64,000 nt of DNA, taken from positions 61,801-125,800 of the forward strand of contig NZ_FONQ01000010.1 in the NCBI RefSeq assembly GCF_900112975.1. The letters are read 5' to 3'. The position numbers and the translations under genes are program-made. Positions 32,194-42,916 of the stretch are shown here, piece after piece. Every line of letters begins with the position of its first letter. Positions within the stretch are counted from its first letter, which is position 1. A model generated the notes under the pieces. The model saw nothing but the letters and a program-made list of their open reading frames with translations, did not search any database and was not told the origin of the DNA. Source of the stretch: Flavobacterium xueshanense. GTDB lineage: Bacteria > Bacteroidota > Bacteroidia > Flavobacteriales > Flavobacteriaceae.

Positions 32194-34605
32194 TTAATTT
32201 TTTAAATATTTTTCTAAGAACTGATCTTGTTCCCAAAGTAAATGTAGAATATTCTCTTTGGCTACATAACCGTGCGCTTCTTTAGGAAGAATTACCATTC
32301 TTGCCGGTGCGCCTAGACCTTTCAAAGCCTGAAAATAACGTTCGGTTTGCAAAGTGAAAGTACCCGGATTATTATCTGCTTCACCGTGCACTAAAAGCAT
32401 GGGTGTTTTCATTTTATCCGCATTCATAAATGGCGACATCGTATTATACACTTCAGGAGTTTCCCAGTAGTTGCGTTGTTCCATTTGGAAACCAAAAGGA
32501 GTCAACGTTCTGTTGTATGCACCACTTCTAGCAATTCCGCAAGCAAAAAGATTAGAATGCGTCAATAAATTAGCGGTCATAAAAGCACCATACGAGTGAC
32601 CTCCAACAGCTACTTTTTTTCTGTTGATGTATCCTAAAGCATCCACGGCATTGATGGCGGCTTCTGCATTGTCAACTAATTGGGTCATGAAATTATCATT
32701 GGGCTCCGTTGTTCCTTCGCCAATAATGGGAAAAGCAGCGTCATCAAGAACTACGTAGCCTTTGGTTACCCAATATACGAACGAACCATAACTAGGAAAC
32801 GTGAATTCATTCGGGTTTTGTGTACTTTGTCCCGCTGAATTTTTGTCTTTATATTCTGCTGGATATGCCCAAATCAACAAGGGCATTTTCTCTTTTTTTG
32901 CTTTGTCATAACCAACTGGTAAATACAACGTTCCGGATAATTCAACACCATCTTTACGTTTGTATTTTATCACTTCCTTACTCACGTTTTTGATACTTTC
33001 AAAAGGATTTTTGAACGAGGTAATTGGTGTCAGTTTATTTTTTTGTTTGATGTTTCTAAGATAATAATTAGGGTATTCATTTTTAGATTGGATTTGGACT
33101 AAGACAGTTCCTTTTTTGTAGTCCTCAATCTCCAAAACGTCTTCCTTTTTATCTTTGTACGTTGAGGTATACAAACGTTTTGCTTGTACCGTTTTCAAAT
33201 TAAATTCACTAATAAACGGGAATTGACCGTTTTTAGTAAATCCGTCCCCAATAAGATACGCATTATCATTTTCGATCGCCAAAACATACCTGTTGTATTG
33301 GTTTTTTCTGGTTTCGAAATTCCCCGGATCGGAATACACATCTTGTGAGTTTCTGTCGAAAATCACTTTTGGCGCCTGACTTGGATTCGATGGATTGATT
33401 ACATACGTTTTGGTACTGCGTGTGTCGTACCATTCATCTGTAATTATGGCGGTGTTGTCATTTCCCCAAATGATTCGGTCGTAGCGCTGCGGTGTTTTCA
33501 TCAATGACGTAGCAGCCGAGTCAAATGGTGCGTTCCAAAGAAAAACTTCATCTCTGAATTCCACTTTGTTTGCAGGATCTCCGCCGTCTAAAGCTTCAGC
33601 ATACGCTAATGTTGCTGGTTTGTCTGTTCTCCAGCTCATGTTTCTTTTTCCTTTTCGAACTGCCATAAATCCTTTAGGGATAATCTCAGTCAGCGGTACT
33701 TCATTAACCACTTTTACTTCGTTACCGGTCCTGTCATAAATAACAGATTTGGATGGAAAACGACTCAATGGAACAATGTATGAAAATGGTTTTTGAATCG
33801 TAGTCAGCATCAAATAATTTCCATCCGGGGAGAAACTTTCTCCGGCATACATATCAGCATTTTTGAATAAAGTGATAGTTCCGTTCAAGCTCACTTTGTA
33901 CAATTCAGAAGTCATGATGTTCTCAAAATTGATTTCATCATTCTTGTTTTTCAACATATCCGGATAGGTTCTGTTTTGGGATTTTGAACCATCAGCATTT
34001 GAAATTATCGGACCGGTTGGCAAATCTTTTTTGGCATCCAAAAGCGCGGCTCTGTTTTTTGGTAACATTTTCACCAAAATAGTTTCGTTGTCATTCATCC
34101 AGCTGAACGGAATTCCAATATTAGCATTCACTGTCGCTTCTGTTAATTTTGTGGCTTTCGCTGAAGCAACATCGATAGACCAAAGTTCAACACCAGAAGC
34201 TGTGGTGTGGGAAAATGAGATTTTTTTATCATTTGGTGACCAAGCAATATTACTGATGCGAGGATTTGTTGGCAAACCTGTAACCTGTACTTCATTTTTG
34301 TCTTTTATTTTACGTAATTTAAGGTTGTTCACGTATGTAACAGTACTGGAAATATTTGTAATTGGATTAATCCGCAATCCGCCCAAACGCAGTTCGTCTT
34401 GGTTTAAATCGTCCAGTGATTTATACGTATTTCTGTACGTAAGCAACATGTATTCTTTTTTAGTATCCATCGATACTGAAGGGGCTCTTTCATAATCAGC
34501 TAATTCCAAAATGGATTTAGATGGTTTTTGATAGCTTAAATTTTCTTGTGCAAAAGTGGTTAAGCTCAAGCCCAAAAATAGAAAAAATGGAATTTTTAAT
34601 TTCAT
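32194..34605 (-). CDS. S9 family prolyl oligopeptidase-like peptidase
   Basis: An 803-residue exported serine peptidase with signal peptide ending TTFAQ. An N-terminal beta-propeller-like part (about 50-530; YTNISNIAWSPNDKKISF-type blades) caps a C-terminal alpha/beta hydrolase domain. The nucleophile is in GGHSYGAFM, the acid in VHGEADNNPGT, and the histidine in EAHGYVAKE. The wording of the propeller (ISFSHTTASGVELWSID) resembles S9D glutamyl endopeptidases and Bacteroidetes dipeptidyl peptidases. The peptide specificity is not readable from sequence. Single-gene unit. Confidence 0.9.
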   Translation of the reverse strand: MKLKIPFFLFLGLSLTTFAQENLSYQKPSKSILELADYERAPSVSMDTKKEYMLLTYRNTYKSLDDLNQDELRLGGLRINPITNISSTVTYVNNLKLRKIKDKNEVQVTGLPTNPRISNIAWSPNDKKISFSHTTASGVELWSIDVASAKATKLTEATVNANIGIPFSWMNDNETILVKMLPKNRAALLDAKKDLPTGPIISNADGSKSQNRTYPDMLKNKNDEINFENIMTSELYKVSLNGTITLFKNADMYAGESFSPDGNYLMLTTIQKPFSYIVPLSRFPSKSVIYDRTGNEVKVVNEVPLTEIIPKGFMAVRKGKRNMSWRTDKPATLAYAEALDGGDPANKVEFRDEVFLWNAPFDSAATSLMKTPQRYDRIIWGNDNTAIITDEWYDTRSTKTYVINPSNPSQAPKVIFDRNSQDVYSDPGNFETRKNQYNRYVLAIENDNAYLIGDGFTKNGQFPFISEFNLKTVQAKRLYTSTYKDKKEDVLEIEDYKKGTVLVQIQSKNEYPNYYLRNIKQKNKLTPITSFKNPFESIKNVSKEVIKYKRKDGVELSGTLYLPVGYDKAKKEKMPLLIWAYPAEYKDKNSAGQSTQNPNEFTFPSYGSFVYWVTKGYVVLDDAAFPIIGEGTTEPNDNFMTQLVDNAEAAINAVDALGYINRKKVAVGGHSYGAFMTANLLTHSNLFACGIARSGAYNRTLTPFGFQMEQRNYWETPEVYNTMSPFMNADKMKTPMLLVHGEADNNPGTFTLQTERYFQALKGLGAPARMVILPKEAHGYVAKENILHLLWEQDQFLEKYLKN

Positions 34606-34858
34606 AATTTGAATAATTTTAAATTAGCGTTGGTATTGTCAATAATTGGTCTAAAATAATTCAATGTTGTTACAATTGAAAACAAAAAACTCTTTTTAAC
34701 TTTTGAGTTGGTTTCAGTTTGCTTTCTTGTCATTTTTTTGATTTATGTTCTGTTATAATTTTAGTACTGAAGAAAGCTGTAAAGGATGACAAAAGCCATA
34801 AAATTTGTAAATTGCTAAAAAAATAGTAATTTGCCGGCTCAAATTTTTAAGTATGTTT

Positions 34859-34866
34859 TAAATTTG
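34859..34866 (+). promoter_or_regulatory. -7 element upstream of the FabH-like gene
   Basis: TAAATTTG matches TAnnTTTG and lies 29 bases before the ATG. The remaining about 230 bases between the S9 peptidase gene and here are AT-rich without a recognisable feature. Confidence 0.5.
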
Positions 34867-34895
34867 AACTCTTATTTTAATAAAATAACAATTGT

Positions 34896-35903
34896 ATGTA
34901 TCATTCAAAAATAGCAGGATTGGGTTATTATGTTCCCGAAAACGTAGTGACCAATGACGATTTATCCAAAATCATAGACACCAATGACGAATGGATTCAG
35001 GAAAGAACAGGAATTCAGGAACGAAGACATATTATAAAAGGAGAAGACACAACCACTTCTATGGGTGTAAAAGCGGCTAAAATTGCGATTGAACGTTCCG
35101 GCGTTGCTAAGGAAGATATCGATTTTGTAGTTTTTGCCACGTTAAGTCCTGATTATTATTTTCCTGGCCCCGGAGTTTTAGTACAACGTGATTTGGGTTT
35201 AAGAACCGTGGGTGCATTAGACGTAAGAAATCAGTGTTCAGGATTTATTTATGCGTTATCAGTGGCAGATCAATATATAAAAACCGGAATGTATAAAAAC
35301 ATATTGGTTATTGGATCTGAGGTTCATTCGACCGGACTGGATATGACTTCTCGAGGCAGGGGCGTTTCCGTAATTTTTGGAGACGGTGCCGGAGCAGCTG
35401 TTTTGAGCAGAGAAGAAGATTTGACTAAAGGAATTTTATCCACACACTTGCATTCAGAAGGACAGCATGCCGAGGAATTAATTGTAAAAGCTCCAGGAAT
35501 GGGTGGCCGTTGGATTACTGATATTCTTGCTGATAATGATCCGGATGATGAAAGTTATTTTCCGTACATGAATGGACAGTTTGTATTTAAAAATGCAGTG
35601 GTTCGTTTCAGCGAAGTAATTAATGAAGGATTGCAGGCAAATAATTTACAGGTTTCAGACATTGATATGTTGATTCCGCATCAGGCAAATTTGAGAATTT
35701 CACAGTTTATTCAAAAGAAATTCAACTTGACAGATGATCAGGTGTATAATAATATTCAGAAATACGGAAATACTACTGCAGCTTCTATTCCAATTGCCTT
35801 AACTGAAGCTTGGGAACAAGGCAAAATAAAATCAGGAGATACTGTTGTTTTGGCAGCATTTGGCAGCGGTTTTACTTGGGGCAGCGCTATTATTAAATGG
35901 TAA
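34896..35903 (+). CDS. ketoacyl-ACP synthase III (FabH-like)
   Basis: A 335-residue thiolase-fold enzyme that condenses an acyl-CoA with malonyl-ACP or a related acceptor. The catalytic triad is visible: Cys114 (RNQCSGF), His262 (PHQAN) and Asn292 (YGNTTAAS). GDGAGAAVL and the C-terminal GFTWGSAIIKW are typical. A charged insertion (DILADNDPDDESYFPY) around 209-224 is longer than in E. coli FabH and is common to the Bacteroidetes group. It stands alone, away from fatty-acid synthesis genes, so it may be a specialised paralogue. I leave the symbol off. Confidence 0.9.
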   Translation: MYHSKIAGLGYYVPENVVTNDDLSKIIDTNDEWIQERTGIQERRHIIKGEDTTTSMGVKAAKIAIERSGVAKEDIDFVVFATLSPDYYFPGPGVLVQRDLGLRTVGALDVRNQCSGFIYALSVADQYIKTGMYKNILVIGSEVHSTGLDMTSRGRGVSVIFGDGAGAAVLSREEDLTKGILSTHLHSEGQHAEELIVKAPGMGGRWITDILADNDPDDESYFPYMNGQFVFKNAVVRFSEVINEGLQANNLQVSDIDMLIPHQANLRISQFIQKKFNLTDDQVYNNIQKYGNTTAASIPIALTEAWEQGKIKSGDTVVLAAFGSGFTWGSAIIKW

Positions 35904-35942
35904 AATAATTTCTTTAAATTAATTGAAGAGATTTTAAATCAA

Positions 35943-35975
35943 AAAACTCGGAGTTGGCATACTCCGAGTTTTTCT
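35943..35975. terminator. bidirectional terminator
   Basis: Perfect 12-bp stem AAAACTCGGAGT/ACTCCGAGTTTT with a 6-base loop, between convergent genes. Confidence 0.88.
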
Positions 35976-36003
35976 TTTTGCAACTAACTATTAAAACTAA
36001 TTT

Positions 36004-38403
36004 TTATAAAAGGCCGCCGCCTCCTTGGGTTTCGTTCTTGTCTCTTTGCTTTCTTGCGGCTGCTTTGTTTTTTCCGCTTCCAAATCTATAATTAAAACCT
36101 AAATAAACGGTTCTGCTTTCCCAATTGAATTCTCCATTTGTTTTGTAAGGACGTTCTCCATCAAAAGCAAATCGCATGGTTTTGAAAATATCACTGAATC
36201 GCGCACTGATGGTTCCGCTACCTTTCAATACGTTATAACTCGCCCCAATATCCATTTTCCACATTGGGCTTCTGTCAAGCTGAAGACTTAAATCTCTTCC
36301 TCTGTACATTCCGAATAATTGAAAACGCAAGTCTTTTGTTGCTTTAAATGTATTGTTGATTCGGGCGTTGAAGGTTGTAACATCGACTTCTACAAATTCA
36401 TAATTTCCCGGCGTATCCTCAATTGTTCCTTGGGTTTTCTTATTATATGCATCAAAACTGATATTGGCACTCCACCATTTTTTGAAATCGAGATTTCCGG
36501 AAACTTCAATACCATAAGCATTGTTGTTATCAAAATTATCGTAAGAGATAATTTGTTTGTTGGAATCATTTGGATTCGTAAAAATCACACGTGTTATTTC
36601 GTCTTGAATTCTTCTGTAAAAAATTCCCGAAGTAATGGAACCAATTTTAGTTTTTCGGGTATAATTTAATTCAAAGGAATTGGTAAATTGAGGAACCAGA
36701 AACGGATTTCCTTCAGAATCTATCGTTGGCGTGCTCCATTCTCTAATAGGATTTACCTGAGATATACTTGGTCTGTCCACTCTTCGAGAATAATTTAAAC
36801 TGAACGAGTTATTGTCACTGGGGTTGTACGTTATAAAAGCCGATGGATAAATGCTTAAAATATCATCTTCAAATTTCGAATCAACTTCACTTACTTTTCT
36901 AAATAAAGCTTCAACATTGTATTGCTCTAAACGTGCTCCCGCCTGAAAATTCCATTTTTTCCATTGTTTTCCAAGAGTGGCATAAACTGAATATAATGTT
37001 CTTTCGTAAGTGAAATCAGAATTGTAGGCATTATTCAAAAACAAGTTGTTATCTGTGTTTTCATTTCTACTTTCTAAACCTAATTCCAATTTAGTCGTTT
37101 CAGAAAGCGGATTTACATAATCAAGATTTACTATGGTGTTTTTTCCCAACGTTTTTACATCATTTGTAAACGAATTAGTAGTGCCATTTATATTAGTGTA
37201 CAATGCGTTTTCAGGGCTGTTATTTTTATTGTGATTCACTTCTAATTCTAAATTATGTCCTTCTTTTTTAAAATCTAATTTGTAATCAAAATTATAAGTT
37301 TCAGAATGGTTTTTGCTTTTATTGTCAAATAATTGGAAACGGTCATTGATAGCCGAAGAAACGTAATCGACTTTTGTGTTTCCAAAATCTTTTCCTTGAG
37401 AAATATTTTGATTGGTATAAAAAGAAAATGTGTTTTTGTCATTAATATTGAAATCAAATCCAAGTTTAGCTAAGTGAGACGTGTTTTTAGAATTCATGTC
37501 AAAAATCTGCGTATTGTCATTATTCAACTCCTTGCTGTTAATAAAACCGTTGTTCGAATATTTTCCATGATTAAATCCATAATTCCCATAAAAATTGAAT
37601 TTACCTGTTCTGTAATTTACGTCAAAAGAGGAATTTACTTTTGGTGTTATCCCAAAGGTTACCCCGTTATTTATACTTCCGTTAAATCCGAGTCTGCTAT
37701 TTTTGTTTAAAACAATATTGATGATTCCGCTCATTCCTTCCGGATTGTATTTAGCCGATGGATTGGTGATTAACTCAATTTGTTTGATGGATGCGGATGG
37801 AATTTGTTGCAAAACTTGAGCGGCATCCATATTTGTTGGTTTTCCATCGATAAGGATACGAACATTTGAATTTCCTCTTAAACTGATGGCGTTTGTTTGT
37901 GGATCGACACTTACGGATGGAATATTATTCATGATTTCTCCGGCTGTTGCTCCTGCAGAGATTAGATCTTTGCCCACGTTTATGATCTTGCGGTCAATTT
38001 TTTGTTCAATGGTAGATTTTTCTTTTACAATTTCGACGCCTTCCAGCTGAATTGCATCTTCTTCCAGAGTAATGGTGTTAAAATTGATGCTATTGTCTAC
38101 TGTTAATTTAGCCGATTTTGAAATTGTTTTGTATCCCATAAATTGGATTTCAACGATATAGTCTTTCAAAGCTAAATTTTTGATTTGAAAAGTTCCCTTC
38201 TCAGATGTAATTCCGCCAGTAATTACTTTGCTGTTTTCTTTTACCACAACATTCACATACGGCAATGGCTCGTTAGTGTTTTTATCAGTAATTTTTCCTG
38301 AAATACTTCCGAAATTGTTAAGAAGTGTCGGTTTGACCGAAGTTTGCGCCTGCATTGAAAACAATGTTCCAATTAAGCAGATTAAGATTGATTTTAGTTT
38401 CAT
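36004..38403 (-). CDS. outer membrane beta-barrel protein with CarboxypepD-like domain
   Basis: A 799-residue TonB-dependent-receptor-like protein with signal peptide (ending SMQAQ). A carboxypeptidase-regulatory-like domain covers about 35-110 (GSISGKITDKNTNEPLPYVN). The plug region follows (GNSNVRILIDGKPTNMDAA, SIKQIELITNPSAKYNPEGMSGIINIV), then the barrel to the C-terminal aromatic RTVYLGFNYRF and a polar tail. I chose the ATG at 38401-38403, which gives a clean signal peptide; 11 upstream codons are open. It has no SusD partner. Its closest relative in the window is the shorter protein at 14475-16583. Confidence 0.9.
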   Translation of the reverse strand: MKLKSILICLIGTLFSMQAQTSVKPTLLNNFGSISGKITDKNTNEPLPYVNVVVKENSKVITGGITSEKGTFQIKNLALKDYIVEIQFMGYKTISKSAKLTVDNSINFNTITLEEDAIQLEGVEIVKEKSTIEQKIDRKIINVGKDLISAGATAGEIMNNIPSVSVDPQTNAISLRGNSNVRILIDGKPTNMDAAQVLQQIPSASIKQIELITNPSAKYNPEGMSGIINIVLNKNSRLGFNGSINNGVTFGITPKVNSSFDVNYRTGKFNFYGNYGFNHGKYSNNGFINSKELNNDNTQIFDMNSKNTSHLAKLGFDFNINDKNTFSFYTNQNISQGKDFGNTKVDYVSSAINDRFQLFDNKSKNHSETYNFDYKLDFKKEGHNLELEVNHNKNNSPENALYTNINGTTNSFTNDVKTLGKNTIVNLDYVNPLSETTKLELGLESRNENTDNNLFLNNAYNSDFTYERTLYSVYATLGKQWKKWNFQAGARLEQYNVEALFRKVSEVDSKFEDDILSIYPSAFITYNPSDNNSFSLNYSRRVDRPSISQVNPIREWSTPTIDSEGNPFLVPQFTNSFELNYTRKTKIGSITSGIFYRRIQDEITRVIFTNPNDSNKQIISYDNFDNNNAYGIEVSGNLDFKKWWSANISFDAYNKKTQGTIEDTPGNYEFVEVDVTTFNARINNTFKATKDLRFQLFGMYRGRDLSLQLDRSPMWKMDIGASYNVLKGSGTISARFSDIFKTMRFAFDGERPYKTNGEFNWESRTVYLGFNYRFGSGKNKAAARKQRDKNETQGGGGLL

Positions 38404-38582
38404 GATTGATTGTGATTTAATTGATTGATGATGCAAAGGTAAATATTTATTTTAATATTATGTATTACAAAGTACTGTTTTATACATAAATATAATTTTT
38501 TTGATTTTGAATCTACATAATAGACTGATGAGTCTCAGTTTTGTTACATACATTCTGCATTTTTATTTATTTAAATAACAAA

Positions 38583-38612
38583 AAAAGGGCTTTCGATTAG
38601 AAAAGCCCTTTT
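38583..38612 (-). terminator. terminator after the type B giant gene
   Basis: Stem AAAAGGGCTTT/AAAGCCCTTTT (complementary arms 38583-38593 and 38602-38612) with T run on the minus strand, 18 bases past the stop. Confidence 0.85.
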
Positions 38613-38629
38613 AGAGAATACAGTAGTAA

Positions 38630-41600
38630 TTATCGTTTGAGAGAAAAATGAGATTTATATTCTTTAGTGATAGAGTCTTCGGTATACGAGATAGAAAACC
38701 AATAATCATCTGCTGGTAGCGCATAGCCATTGAAAGTTCCATCCCAGCCAGAGCCATTTGGGGATAATTCTTTTAGCAGTTTTCCATAGCGATCAAAAAT
38801 ATATAATTTTAAATTTTCACTATTTGGTATCCCAGTAATATTCCAAGTGTCATTAAAACCATCTCCGTTCGGAGTGAAGAATTTAGGGCTGTTAATCAGT
38901 CTCACTGTTATTGGATTTGCGTAGGTTCCACAATTGGCATCGCTGACTGTTATTTCGTGAAGTCCGGAACTTACATTGTTAAATACGTTACTGCTTTGAG
39001 GTGAACCTCCATCTAATGAATACAAGAAATTACTTCCATCTCCTACAAATGGGACGGCATTTACAGTAATGGTTTGGTTATCCGTAAACCAACCGCTGGT
39101 TGAAAATGTAACAGAAGCGGGTTTCGAAGATTCAATAACTGTAAAAGGAACGATGTCTGAGGTACAACCAAATATCGATAAATTGGTAACTGTGAGTGTA
39201 TATTTACCAGGTTCATTTGTTGAAAAATTTTCTTTTGTACCTACTAAAGTCCCGTCTTCGCTTTTCCATTCAAAGGAGTATTGCGGCGCAGTAAATCCAC
39301 TTTCAATAAAAGCATCAGTCGTGATTCCGGTATCAATATCAATACAAATGGCTGGAACGGTAAGTACTGGTTTTGGTTTTTCGGTGATAGTAATTACCAT
39401 TGGTCTTTCAACAGGACAAATAACGGTTGCAGATGTTCCTGATTCGGCATACGCATAAATAGTGGTTGAAGCAGTGATGAAATCCCTCGGAAATTTTTCA
39501 ATATTGTTGCTTCCCGGACCACCTGGTTTTGTAAAATATCTTGTTACAGGTGCTGTATAGGAAGGAAGTTCATAAGATTCGCATCTGGTTACAGGCGCAA
39601 TATTTGTTATGGTAGGGCTATTATAAATGGTTATCGTAAAAGGGTCTTCATCAGTGCAAGTAACTCTATTGTTATTCTCTACGTAAACATATATCGTTGT
39701 CGTGGTAGTTATTGGCGAATAAGGAGGGAGCAATCGTACTCCAGTTCCATTTGGACCACTTGGAGCGGTGTAATAACTTCCCATACCTAAGATGGCTGGT
39801 AAGTTGAAACTATTGCAAGCATATTGATCTTCTTTGTCATTTACAAAAGTAACCAAAACGTCTATACTGTATTCTGAAACACAGGTATTTGGTGCTGTAG
39901 CTGCGAGATAAACATAGATTATTTTTGAGGTTGTCAAAACGGTACCAGCCGGTAAAACAGGATTTGTTGACGATGGACCACCGGCAAATTCGTAATATTC
40001 CCCATTTTTTAAATCATCTAAAATATAACTTTGACCACATCGAATAACTTCCACAGGTTTTGCATCAATTGCAGGAGATTTATTAATGGTAATTAGGAAT
40101 TCTTCTTCAACATAACAAGGTCCACTTACAGCTTTATCATAGAAGTACATTTTTTGAGTTGTGGTAATCAGATATCCCACTGGACGAAGTTGTCCAGTCC
40201 CTAAAGGTCCGGTATAATATTTGCCTGAATGTGCCACAGTAGGTAAATAATAGACGTCGCATTGTGGGGTGGTATCTGGTATAACTGGTAAAGGAGCAAT
40301 ATTTACCGTAACAGTAAAGTCTAAATTATCGGTGCACGTTTGTCCTGTGACATAAAACCAAAGAGTTGTAGTTGCATTAATTAATGTTCCAGCAGGAACA
40401 ATATTTCCTCTGCCTGCAGCATCAGTTCGATATTCTCCAACGGTCAATGCAGGAAGACTGTAGGCAGAACAGGAATTTACATCTGCTGGAGGTGTAATAC
40501 TTCCCACGCTAATAAAAACCGTGAAGGTTTTTTCGTCAACACAATTTTTTATAGCCGTACCACTCTCTTTATACACGTAAATAAAGGACGTCGTATTTAT
40601 TACTGTTCCTGCAGACAAAAGAGATCCACTTTTATTAGTACCAGTATAATAAACACCACTATTTGGATCAACTGGCAGCGTGTAGGAAGTACATGCAAAT
40701 TGATTTGGATAATTCGGCAATACACTAAATGGTATTATTGTTATATCAAATGGGTTTTCTTTTGTACAAGAAGGTGTAACAGTAGTATCTTCAAACCAGA
40801 CATATATTCTGTTTACTCCTGTAGTATTTACTATAAATCCAGCTGCTAACTGGATATTTCCCGGAGTAGTGGGGCCTCCTCTTTGAGTAAAATATTTCGC
40901 ATACGGTAACGCTGGAAGTGAATATTGTATACAATAGGTTTCAGAAGCTGGTGTGATTGTGTCTAAATCAGCAATGGTAACATTAAAGGAATCTTGGTTG
41001 GTACACACTCCGGATTGATTAAAAACATAAAGGTTCATTGTGGTAGTAGTTATTACATCTCTGGCAAAAAGTTGTGTTCCAGTTCCGTTATTTCCGGTCC
41101 AGTATTGCGCTCCAGCTTTTGTTAATGGTGGGAGTGTATAAGAGGTGCATACAAATACATCTGGTAATATATCTACTTCTGGTAAAGGCGTGACAATCAA
41201 ATTAAAACTGGTAATAACATAGCAATTGGGATCTGAAATGTTTTGTAATCGGACCCATAATGTTGTACTTGGCGATAATAATTGGTTGCTCGAATTTGGA
41301 GTTATACGAGTAGTATTGCTATTTGCTCCCGTTTCTGAGGAGTGAAAAGTGAGGATGTTGTATGAGGTGTTTTGAGAACCAGTAATGGACGCAATTTGTG
41401 ACGTTAAGTTAAAATCAGCTTTCAGAGGAGTTTCAGATAAATTTCTGGAGCACAATGTTTTATCAGCAGGAATATTTGCAATTAGTGGCGATGCAACAAT
41501 CAGCAATTGAAAAGACCTAATTTCATAGCACAACGTGTTAGGGTTTTGAATTCTGACAAAAATTTGTTTGCCACTTTCCGTACTCGAAATAGTCTGAAGA

Positions 41601-42916
41601 ATTGATATTGCGGCAGTATTTCCCCTAGCATCTGCATCAGTAAAGTGATACGTGATAATAGTATTTGCGGGTAAATCATCTAAAACACCAGTTGTGCTAG
41701 TAGATTGGTTAACTCCAGCCAAAATGATTGAACTGTTTTTATTAAGATCAAAATCATAAGAGGAAGTTCCTGAATCGCACACATAAATGTTAGGAACAGT
41801 TGTAATTACGCCAATCTTGGGAAAAATTTCTATTGTGATATCATCCGTGACTTCGATGCAACCGGGTTCTTTATATGTGACACTGTAAGTATGAATTCCA
41901 GAACCAACTAGTGGATTAACTGTGTTGAGGTCTAATGTTTTCCCTGTTTGTGGTGGTGAAAATGCTACTCCTTGTTTTTTCCATTCGAAAGTAGTTCCGG
42001 AATCTAAACCTGCGGCGGATAATATTGGTAACGTGTTTCCCGGACAAATTGCAGCATTGTTTGCCGTTGTGTAATCCAGTCCTAAAACATCTTGCCCGAT
42101 ATTAAAACTATTAGCTTCTAGAAAAATAGCAGAATCATAACCCGTATTATTTCCTCCGTCAGCAATAACTAATTTAATTCGATATACGTGCGTAATGTCT
42201 AATCCAGTTGCCGAAGCCAGCATTGAAACTGTTTGTCCGTTGAAATTTATGGCCGGGCCAAATCCACCTCCGTTAAAAGCACCAAAATAGTTTGGATTGG
42301 CGGAAGGACAACTAGGATTATAAGCTATGTCTCGTATGGTTTCAACAGATACCGGGATGGCTGTGCTTGGTATTACTGCTAAATTTACATTAGTACCGCC
42401 GGCTGTTACATCTTTTAAAAGAAAAGCAAAAGCATCGGAGAAGCTACATTGGGAAGTCCCATATTCTTCAGAAGCAAAAAGAAAAGAAAAATCGAAATTG
42501 GGTGTTTTGGGTTGGAAATCAAATTCAATATAACTGGCATTTATTGAATTAATAGTTATTCCGGACTGCGAAAGTAAATTAGCTTCCAAATCTGAATCGC
42601 CTGACCATGCTGGAATACCATCGCTTAGAATAGTAGTATTGGGTGCCGGAATTTTAGTCACATCTCCCGTGCTTAATACAACTCCGTTGGAAAATGGAAA
42701 GGCAGAATTAGTATTTTCAAAATAACCTATTCCGTTAAACGATCCATAAGTTGTTCCTGTTCTCGAAGTTACATTGGTACCCTGAACACATGGCGAATTC
42801 ACTAGTACCTGGTTCACCAACTGGTCAATCGTATATTTCGTAGTATTTACGGTAACTGATTGGGAATGAATAGTATATGAAACAATCAACAATATAAAAA
42901 TAAGTGTCTTTTTCAT
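38630..42916 (-). CDS. T9SS type B protein with choice-of-anchor L and eight Cys repeats
   Basis: A 1428-residue secreted protein. Signal peptide (ending YTIHSQ), then a choice-of-anchor L-like domain (about 20-275: VVLSTGDV, SEEYG, DAFAFLLKD, YRIKLVIADGG). PKD-like segments follow to about 580, with eight tandem repeats of about 75-85 residues after them (about 585-1210). Each repeat starts with C-x-x-Y-x-LP and contains a YYTG-like turn and a TTTxxYVY strand; in most a second Cys follows that strand. The C-terminus (NSPKFFTPNGDGFNDTW.. to SHFSLKR) is the gliding-motility-associated type B sorting domain, so export is by the type IX system and the protein ends at the cell surface. Probably an adhesin. 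Divergent from argS. Confidence 0.92.
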   Translation of the reverse strand: MKKTLIFILLIVSYTIHSQSVTVNTTKYTIDQLVNQVLVNSPCVQGTNVTSRTGTTYGSFNGIGYFENTNSAFPFSNGVVLSTGDVTKIPAPNTTILSDGIPAWSGDSDLEANLLSQSGITINSINASYIEFDFQPKTPNFDFSFLFASEEYGTSQCSFSDAFAFLLKDVTAGGTNVNLAVIPSTAIPVSVETIRDIAYNPSCPSANPNYFGAFNGGGFGPAINFNGQTVSMLASATGLDITHVYRIKLVIADGGNNTGYDSAIFLEANSFNIGQDVLGLDYTTANNAAICPGNTLPILSAAGLDSGTTFEWKKQGVAFSPPQTGKTLDLNTVNPLVGSGIHTYSVTYKEPGCIEVTDDITIEIFPKIGVITTVPNIYVCDSGTSSYDFDLNKNSSIILAGVNQSTSTTGVLDDLPANTIITYHFTDADARGNTAAISILQTISSTESGKQIFVRIQNPNTLCYEIRSFQLLIVASPLIANIPADKTLCSRNLSETPLKADFNLTSQIASITGSQNTSYNILTFHSSETGANSNTTRITPNSSNQLLSPSTTLWVRLQNISDPNCYVITSFNLIVTPLPEVDILPDVFVCTSYTLPPLTKAGAQYWTGNNGTGTQLFARDVITTTTMNLYVFNQSGVCTNQDSFNVTIADLDTITPASETYCIQYSLPALPYAKYFTQRGGPTTPGNIQLAAGFIVNTTGVNRIYVWFEDTTVTPSCTKENPFDITIIPFSVLPNYPNQFACTSYTLPVDPNSGVYYTGTNKSGSLLSAGTVINTTSFIYVYKESGTAIKNCVDEKTFTVFISVGSITPPADVNSCSAYSLPALTVGEYRTDAAGRGNIVPAGTLINATTTLWFYVTGQTCTDNLDFTVTVNIAPLPVIPDTTPQCDVYYLPTVAHSGKYYTGPLGTGQLRPVGYLITTTQKMYFYDKAVSGPCYVEEEFLITINKSPAIDAKPVEVIRCGQSYILDDLKNGEYYEFAGGPSSTNPVLPAGTVLTTSKIIYVYLAATAPNTCVSEYSIDVLVTFVNDKEDQYACNSFNLPAILGMGSYYTAPSGPNGTGVRLLPPYSPITTTTTIYVYVENNNRVTCTDEDPFTITIYNSPTITNIAPVTRCESYELPSYTAPVTRYFTKPGGPGSNNIEKFPRDFITASTTIYAYAESGTSATVICPVERPMVITITEKPKPVLTVPAICIDIDTGITTDAFIESGFTAPQYSFEWKSEDGTLVGTKENFSTNEPGKYTLTVTNLSIFGCTSDIVPFTVIESSKPASVTFSTSGWFTDNQTITVNAVPFVGDGSNFLYSLDGGSPQSSNVFNNVSSGLHEITVSDANCGTYANPITVRLINSPKFFTPNGDGFNDTWNITGIPNSENLKLYIFDRYGKLLKELSPNGSGWDGTFNGYALPADDYWFSISYTEDSITKEYKSHFSLKR

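Noticed and set aside
36004..38403. Polysaccharide-utilisation locus around the TonB-type barrels
   Set aside because: Neither barrel gene has a SusD-like neighbour or glycoside hydrolases nearby, so a PUL is not supported.
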